Below are positions 6,641 to 9,865 of a DNA stretch of 9,865 nucleotides, piece by piece. The DNA is from JBBDNC01 sp040877875 (GTDB taxonomy: Bacteria > Bacteroidota > Rhodothermia > Balneolales > Balneolaceae): the NCBI GenBank assembly GCA_040877875.1, contig JBBDNC010000209.1, forward strand, positions 1 to 9,865, given 5' to 3'. The notes under the pieces were generated by a model. That model searched no databases, was not told the DNA's origin, and worked only from the letters and a program-made list of their open reading frames with translations. Every line of letters starts with the position of its first letter. The stretch's first letter is position 1. The position numbers and the translations under genes are program-made.

Positions 6641-7945
6641 TTAAACGGACTGTTGATGCCGGAGATAACTGGCTTCTGCCTCCTCCCTTCTTTCATCAGC
6701 CAATCTGTGATAATGAGATTCGGCAGGAACCACCCGTGTCAACCACAAGACTCCGACCAGGCAAAGAAGAACTGAAAAAACTCCGATGGTCTGCTGAAGC
6801 GTAAGTAAATTAAACTCGAGTATCAGTGCAGCGATCGTAACGGAAAGCGATTGAGATAACGTAAATAAAAGCCATTCCGTACTGAAGGCGCGTCCCCGGT
6901 AAGTGTCAGGTGCCCGCCGTTGTAAAAGCACGGTACTCATTACCCAGTTCGCACCGGAAGCCATATGAGCCAATAAAACAAACAGTAACATAATGAACAA
7001 CGACTGTGTCAGGCTCACTACCAGGTAAAATAACCCGCAAATGACCATAAACATGCCCATTGCCAGGATCCATTTACTTTCACGTTTAAAAATTCTCCGG
7101 CCTGCAACCGGCCCGATCCCCGTTCCGATACCTCTCGCCGCATATAGAAAGCCCAGGCCGATGCTCCCCATCATAAGCACATCTTCGGCAACAATAATCA
7201 GCATATAAACCAGTGCGCCTGAACAAAAAGTGAATGTCCCCTTTGCAATCGTTGGACGCAGTACATGAGAATTATTCAACAGAAACCGGAAGCCATCCTT
7301 GATTCCCTTTACAGGATTACTCGTCCGCCTTTTCTCGTCTTCCGACATCCTTTTTTGAGGAATACTTGCCTTATAAATAAACCATCCGGATAACATATAA
7401 CTGATCGAGTTGATAATAAAAACCGGGTCCGTACCAAGATATCCAGTCGCCAGTCCGCCGAGAGCCATTCCGGTTGTAAAAATAATACTCCAGGAAGCTG
7501 CAGAAAGGATATTGGCATTTACCAGTTCTTCGGAAGTCGTAACATTGGGGATGGAAGATGTTTTGGCCGGTTCAAATACTGCGGATAACATCATCTGAAT
7601 AGCCGTCAACAGGTATGCGAGCCAAAGAGTTTGATAGGAGACGATCAGGAGAAAACCAAGGACAATCAATCCCCGTAAAATATCACATCCAATCATTAAT
7701 TGGCGGCGGTTAAAACGATCTGTTATATAGCCTGCAATCGGAGAAAACGTTGCCAGACTCATCATCTTTACGACGATGATCAGCCCGAGCAGAAATTCCG
7801 AATCACTGTACTGCTGAATCAATGCAAAAATGGCAAGGATTCCGAACCAATCCCCAAAATTGGATACAATCTGGCTCAGCCATAACCTGCGATAGTTATG
7901 GTTATAGCGTACAAGGTTTATGTAGGGTTTTATTCGGTGATTCAA
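6641..7945 (-). CDS. MFS transporter, MFS_3 (EntS-like) family
   Basis: The 434-residue protein has the hydrophobic pattern of a 12-span major facilitator exporter. The N-terminus N-H-N-Y-R-R-L-W-L-S-Q-I-V-S-N-F-G-D-W (15-33) is the typical opening of the MFS_3 group, which includes the enterobactin exporter EntS and macrolide/tetracycline-type efflux proteins. The loop between spans 2 and 3 carries the family motif A, G-Y-I-T-D-R-F-N-R-R (72-81). The second half contains the equivalent G-x-V-A-G-R-R-I-F-K-R. The substrate cannot be read from the sequence. The start codon is TTG at 7943-7945; no ATG is available upstream before an in-frame TAA at 7967-7969, and starting later would cut the conserved opening. 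There is no Shine-Dalgarno. It stands alone: 260 nt from dut upstream and convergent with the PH/SHOCT gene. Confidence 0.88.
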   Translation of the reverse strand: MNHRIKPYINLVRYNHNYRRLWLSQIVSNFGDWFGILAIFALIQQYSDSEFLLGLIIVVKMMSLATFSPIAGYITDRFNRRQLMIGCDILRGLIVLGFLLIVSYQTLWLAYLLTAIQMMLSAVFEPAKTSSIPNVTTSEELVNANILSAASWSIIFTTGMALGGLATGYLGTDPVFIINSISYMLSGWFIYKASIPQKRMSEDEKRRTSNPVKGIKDGFRFLLNNSHVLRPTIAKGTFTFCSGALVYMLIIVAEDVLMMGSIGLGFLYAARGIGTGIGPVAGRRIFKRESKWILAMGMFMVICGLFYLVVSLTQSLFIMLLFVLLAHMASGANWVMSTVLLQRRAPDTYRGRAFSTEWLLFTLSQSLSVTIAALILEFNLLTLQQTIGVFSVLLCLVGVLWLTRVVPAESHYHRLADERREEAEASYLRHQQSV

Positions 7946-7946
7946 T

Positions 7947-7994
7947 ACAGTAATATCTGTAAACAGTTACCAGTATTCCGCCGGTTGGCGAATA
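7947..7994 (-). promoter_or_regulatory. Operator-like repeats and stem-loop upstream of the MFS gene
   Basis: Just upstream of the TTG start, the minus strand holds CTGTTTACAG (7966-7957), a 10-bp sequence with 4-bp inverted arms, followed by ACAG/CTGT arms at 7947-7950 and 7957-7960. Slightly further out, TATT-C-CGCC (7974-7982) pairs with GGCGAATA (7987-7994), an 8-bp stem with one bulge and a GGTT loop. Such repeats next to an exporter gene could bind a repressor or fold in the leader, but no regulator gene is adjacent and the arms are short. Motif observation only. Confidence 0.3.
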
Positions 7995-8101
7995 TCCGTT
8001 TATTCATGTGTTCAGGGTAGGGATCAGGGGAAAGATACGGGTTCAGATAATTCCAACTTTCTGCCATTCGCACATTCATTCTCTTGCCAGAACGTCAACT
8101 C

Positions 8102-8203
8102 TTACTCTGTCAATCCTTCCGGTTTGAGACCCGATCCCTTTTCCCTTTTGAACCCTGTCTTTTGCCATAGACAATACCATAGTACCCTGTCCCAATCATT
8201 CAT
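8102..8203 (-). CDS. Possible 33-residue small ORF after dut
   Basis: Two bases after the dut stop codon an ATG (8201-8203) opens a 33-codon frame ending in TAA at 8102-8104. The peptide begins M-N-D-W-D-R-V-L-W-Y-C-L-W and continues with a basic stretch F-K-R-E-K-G. The tight spacing would suit translational coupling with dut. Against it: no recognised family, no obvious ribosome site of its own, and the DNA contains internal direct repeats (ACCCTGTC at 8152 and 8184; CCATAG at 8165 and 8178) that may mean it is non-coding. The rest of the 260-nt gap to the MFS gene holds no supported gene. Confidence 0.2.
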   Translation of the reverse strand: MNDWDRVLWYCLWQKTGFKREKGSGLKPEGLTE

Positions 8204-8205
8204 GC

Positions 8206-8661
8206 TTACACTCCGGTACTTCCGAACCCACCCTCACCCCGTTTTGTTTCGGGCAATTTATCCGTCTCACGTACCTGCATCTGAACCACAGGGGCGATAA
8301 CCATCTGGGCAATCCGGTCACCGTGACGAATCGTAAAAGGTTCCTCCCCGTGGTTGATTGCAATGACCTTTACCTCCCCTCTGTAGTCCGAATCAATCGT
8401 CCCGGGTGAATTGAGCATGGTAATTCCGTTCCGCCAGGCTAATCCGCTGCGGGGCCGGATCTGTGCTTCGTACCCTTCCGGAAGTACCATTTTCAGGCCT
8501 GTGGGAATTAAAAGCCGCTGTCCGGGTTCCAGGGTGATCGGTTTTTCAAGTGCAGCTCTCAGATCCATCCCGGCCGCCCGATCTGACGAATAACCCGGTA
8601 ACTCAAGATCCGATGCATGTTCCAGTTTTTTAAAAAAAATCATCAAATCAGTAGGATTCAT
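8206..8661 (-). CDS. dut: Deoxyuridine 5'-triphosphate nucleotidohydrolase (dUTPase)
   Basis: Trimeric dUTPase hydrolyses dUTP to dUMP and pyrophosphate, keeping uracil out of DNA and supplying dUMP for thymidylate synthesis. All five family motifs are present (numbering from the ATG at 8661, 151 residues): I A-A-G-M-D-L-R-A (29-36), II R-P-R-S-G-L-A (69-75), III G-T-I-D-S-D-Y-R-G-E-V (87-97) with catalytic D90, IV G-D-R-I-A-Q-M-V-I (114-122), V R-G-E-G-G-F-G-S-T-G (141-150). Three in-frame ATGs compete: 8670, 8661 and 8643. An AAGGA at 8677-8673 is only 2 nt from the first but 11 nt from the second, hence my choice; the family alignment would also accept 8643. The start overlaps the end of the DUF3108 gene, so it is probably the last gene of a three-gene operon. 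Confidence 0.96.
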   Translation of the reverse strand: MNPTDLMIFFKKLEHASDLELPGYSSDRAAGMDLRAALEKPITLEPGQRLLIPTGLKMVLPEGYEAQIRPRSGLAWRNGITMLNSPGTIDSDYRGEVKVIAINHGEEPFTIRHGDRIAQMVIAPVVQMQVRETDKLPETKRGEGGFGSTGV

Positions 8662-9460
8662 ACCGTTCATATTCCTTTAATTGAACTTTTACATTTCCAA
8701 AAATAATCCGTACGTGGGCTTCCACGGGAATCCGCAGATGATCGGTTGCAAACCAGGCTTTAAATTCCCCCGTAAATCCGAAAGGTCCTTCGACATTTGA
8801 AATCCCCTCACTATAGTAGGTATCGATCGGTTCCGGAAAAGCCTCATAACTTCGTTTCTCTATAGCAGGGAAATTTATCGCCTTCACGGCTCCTTTTTCA
8901 TTTTCAATATAAACCGGCAATTCATACGAATGATCCGTACCAGCAAACATACGTGCAAAAAGAAAAATAACATCTCCGCCACTGGCCGGATCTTCAAGAG
9001 CCAGGGTATCCTGCGATTCTCCGCGTTCGTAGAAAAACACCTGTTCCTGGTCTCTGTCAAACTCAATTTTAATCCGTTCATAGTCTTCATCATGCAAATC
9101 ATCCCTCCAGAATACAAAACTGTAGGGCCATTCGTCCGTAAATTTGGAAAAACTCTGATAGTGCACTTCTCTTTTCCCTACAAACGGAATCCGGTGATTG
9201 GATTTCATAACCGTTCGAAGATGAATCACCTCCATCCCGTCATAAGTGGTATCGGGGGTTGTAATGACTTCCACTTCGCCCAGATTCAAAAAACCATAGC
9301 GTACACCGTAGGTAAAACGTTCCTTTACAGAGGTTAGCTTTTCCATGGTGGGAGGCTCATCTGTATCAAATGCGAGCTCAGGCTGGGCATATACCGCTGT
9401 CGTCAACAGCAGAAATGCAATAGGATTAAGCAACAAATTTTTCAAAAGCATCTTCATCAT
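8648..9460 (-). CDS. Exported DUF3108 domain protein
   Basis: The 270-residue product has a signal peptide: M-M-K-M-L-L-K-N, a hydrophobic core L-L-N-P-I-A-F-L-L-L-T-T and cleavage probably after V-Y-A before Q-P-E-L. The mature protein is beta-rich and follows the DUF3108 pattern: R-F-T-Y-G-V-R-Y-G-F-L-N-L-G-E-V-E-V near the start, a central R-E-V-H-Y-Q-S-F strand and a G-E-F-K-A-W-F-A-T-D-H-L-R-I-P-V-E-A-H-V end segment, which is the usual 'hyper-conserved threat' of this family (substituted lipid- or polymer-binding beta fold is likely, but function is not established). I recognise the family by this pattern only. The frame opens at a TTG at 9466; ATGs lie at 9460, 9457 and 9451, and I chose 9460. 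It overlaps the 3' end of the ArsC-like gene by about 35 nt and runs into dut, so all three are probably co-transcribed. Confidence 0.75.
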   Translation of the reverse strand: MMKMLLKNLLLNPIAFLLLTTAVYAQPELAFDTDEPPTMEKLTSVKERFTYGVRYGFLNLGEVEVITTPDTTYDGMEVIHLRTVMKSNHRIPFVGKREVHYQSFSKFTDEWPYSFVFWRDDLHDEDYERIKIEFDRDQEQVFFYERGESQDTLALEDPASGGDVIFLFARMFAGTDHSYELPVYIENEKGAVKAINFPAIEKRSYEAFPEPIDTYYSEGISNVEGPFGFTGEFKAWFATDHLRIPVEAHVRIIFGNVKVQLKEYERYESY

Positions 9461-9767
9461 ATCCAACCATTACACCCTTGTCCCGTACCAACAGAGGTCG
9501 TTTGATCATTGTCTGGTGCTCCAGGAGCTGTTTAAATAATTCCTGGTCACTGAGATTCTTACCGGCCAGTCCAAGTTGTCTCCATTTCATTCCTCTCCTG
9601 TTCACCAGCCGGTCGAGTCCGAGTTTGTGAACAAACTCATCAAGTTTCTCCTCAGACAAAGGGTTTGTTTTTACGTCGATAAACGTATAGTCCACTCCTT
9701 TAGCCTTCAGCCAGGCCCGGGTATCCCGAATTTTATTGCAGTTTTTAATTCCGTAAACTTCTATCAT
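9426..9767 (-). CDS. ArsC/Spx-family thioredoxin-fold protein, YffB-like
   Basis: The 113-residue product matches the ArsC-like thioredoxin-fold family: start M-I-E-V-Y-G-I-K-N-C10, helix K-I-R-D-T-R-A-W-L, then D-Y-T-F-I-D-V-K-T-N-P-L-S-E-E-K-L (27-43), V-N-R-R-G-M-K-W-R-Q-L (55-65) and the cis-Pro region I-K-R-P-L-L-V (88-94) before V-G-Y-D-E-D-A-F-E. C10 is the only cysteine, so it lacks the CxxC of Spx and the extra cysteines of arsenate reductases of the thioredoxin-linked type. This fits YffB-like members, which are suggested to act with glutathione or another thiol. Arsenate reduction is not implied and no ars genes are nearby. The start ATG is at 9765-9767. It is the first gene of the arsC-like/DUF3108/dut group. 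Confidence 0.85.
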   Translation of the reverse strand: MIEVYGIKNCNKIRDTRAWLKAKGVDYTFIDVKTNPLSEEKLDEFVHKLGLDRLVNRRGMKWRQLGLAGKNLSDQELFKQLLEHQTMIKRPLLVRDKGVMVGYDEDAFEKFVA

Positions 9768-9814
9768 AGTAATCGGTTTATGGGAAATTAGTTATTGGTA
9801 TCTTACTGTGAGAA

Positions 9815-9853
9815 GGCTTTGCAAAACCAAGATTTTTGTTCAAGTTCAAAGCC
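9815..9853 (+). repeat. Dispersed intergenic repeat, copy 2 (39 nt)
   Basis: This copy matches 990-1028 at 32 of 39 positions without gaps. Its ends form a perfect 8-bp inverted repeat, AGGCTTTG (9814-9821) and CAAAGCCT (9847-9854), and it contains a tandem GTTCAA pair (9838-9849). The sequence after it, GTCCGCCAGCC, looks like the left arm of a further hairpin cut by the window edge. It lies about 48 nt upstream of the ArsC-like gene. Confidence 0.6.
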
Positions 9854-9865
9854 TGTCCGCCAGCC

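Noticed and set aside
7942..8079. 45-codon minus-strand ORF (ATG at 8077-8079, TGA at 7942-7944) overlapping the MFS start.
   Set aside because: No recognisable family, composition looks random, and it spans the stem-loop and operator-like repeats that better explain this DNA.
9426..9767. Arsenate reductase function for the ArsC-family gene.
   Set aside because: It has one cysteine only, YffB-like signatures and no arsenic-resistance neighbours.

Overview
The window is about 9.9 kb of compact bacterial chromosome, moderately AT-leaning, with ten protein genes on the minus strand and one on the plus strand. Short intergenic gaps, few clear Shine-Dalgarno sequences, a candidate TAnnTTTG-type promoter element, a DUF5683-type 'LPGWG' exported protein and a CcmF with a large C-terminal extracytoplasmic domain point to the Bacteroidota/Balneolota/Rhodothermota group. 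A Balneolota-like organism is my best guess, but this is inference from gene style and not from a marker gene.

Layout from left to right. At 33-761 (-) is truA, tRNA pseudouridine synthase A. A 281-nt gap follows, holding a candidate truA promoter, several small inverted repeats and one copy of a 39-nt dispersed repeat. At 1043-1705 (-) is an exported DUF5683-like protein. At 1889-5830 (-) lies a translationally coupled cytochrome c maturation operon, transcribed ccmC-ccmD-ccmE-ccmF, with ATGA overlaps at two junctions and a 2-nt gap at the third. Divergent from it at 5908-6429 (+) is a small membrane protein with a bacterial PH-like domain and a C-terminal SHOCT-like motif. After a 211-nt gap between convergent genes comes an MFS_3-type exporter at 6641-7945 (-, TTG start). 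A 260-nt gap holds a possible 33-codon ORF abutting dut, plus operator-like and stem-loop sequences. At 8206-9767 (-) three overlapping genes run arsC/yffB-like -> DUF3108 -> dut. A second copy of the dispersed repeat sits at the right edge.

The most notable biology is in the ccm operon. CcmE has no heme-binding histidine (HxxxY) and carries C113-P-S-K-Y117 instead. This is the CxxxY signature of the variant System I described in archaea and Desulfovibrio, which works without CcmH/CcmG. No ccmG, ccmH, ccmA or ccmB lies next to the operon here, and the CcmC tryptophan-rich heme motif is also altered (WGSWWTFAEPR in place of WGxxWxWDxR). CcmC would present heme to the cysteine of CcmE, with CcmD as the small membrane partner, and CcmF would pass the heme to apocytochromes. 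The rest are housekeeping genes (truA, dut) or genes of unknown role. I see no CRISPR array, tRNA, rRNA, transposase or prophage gene.
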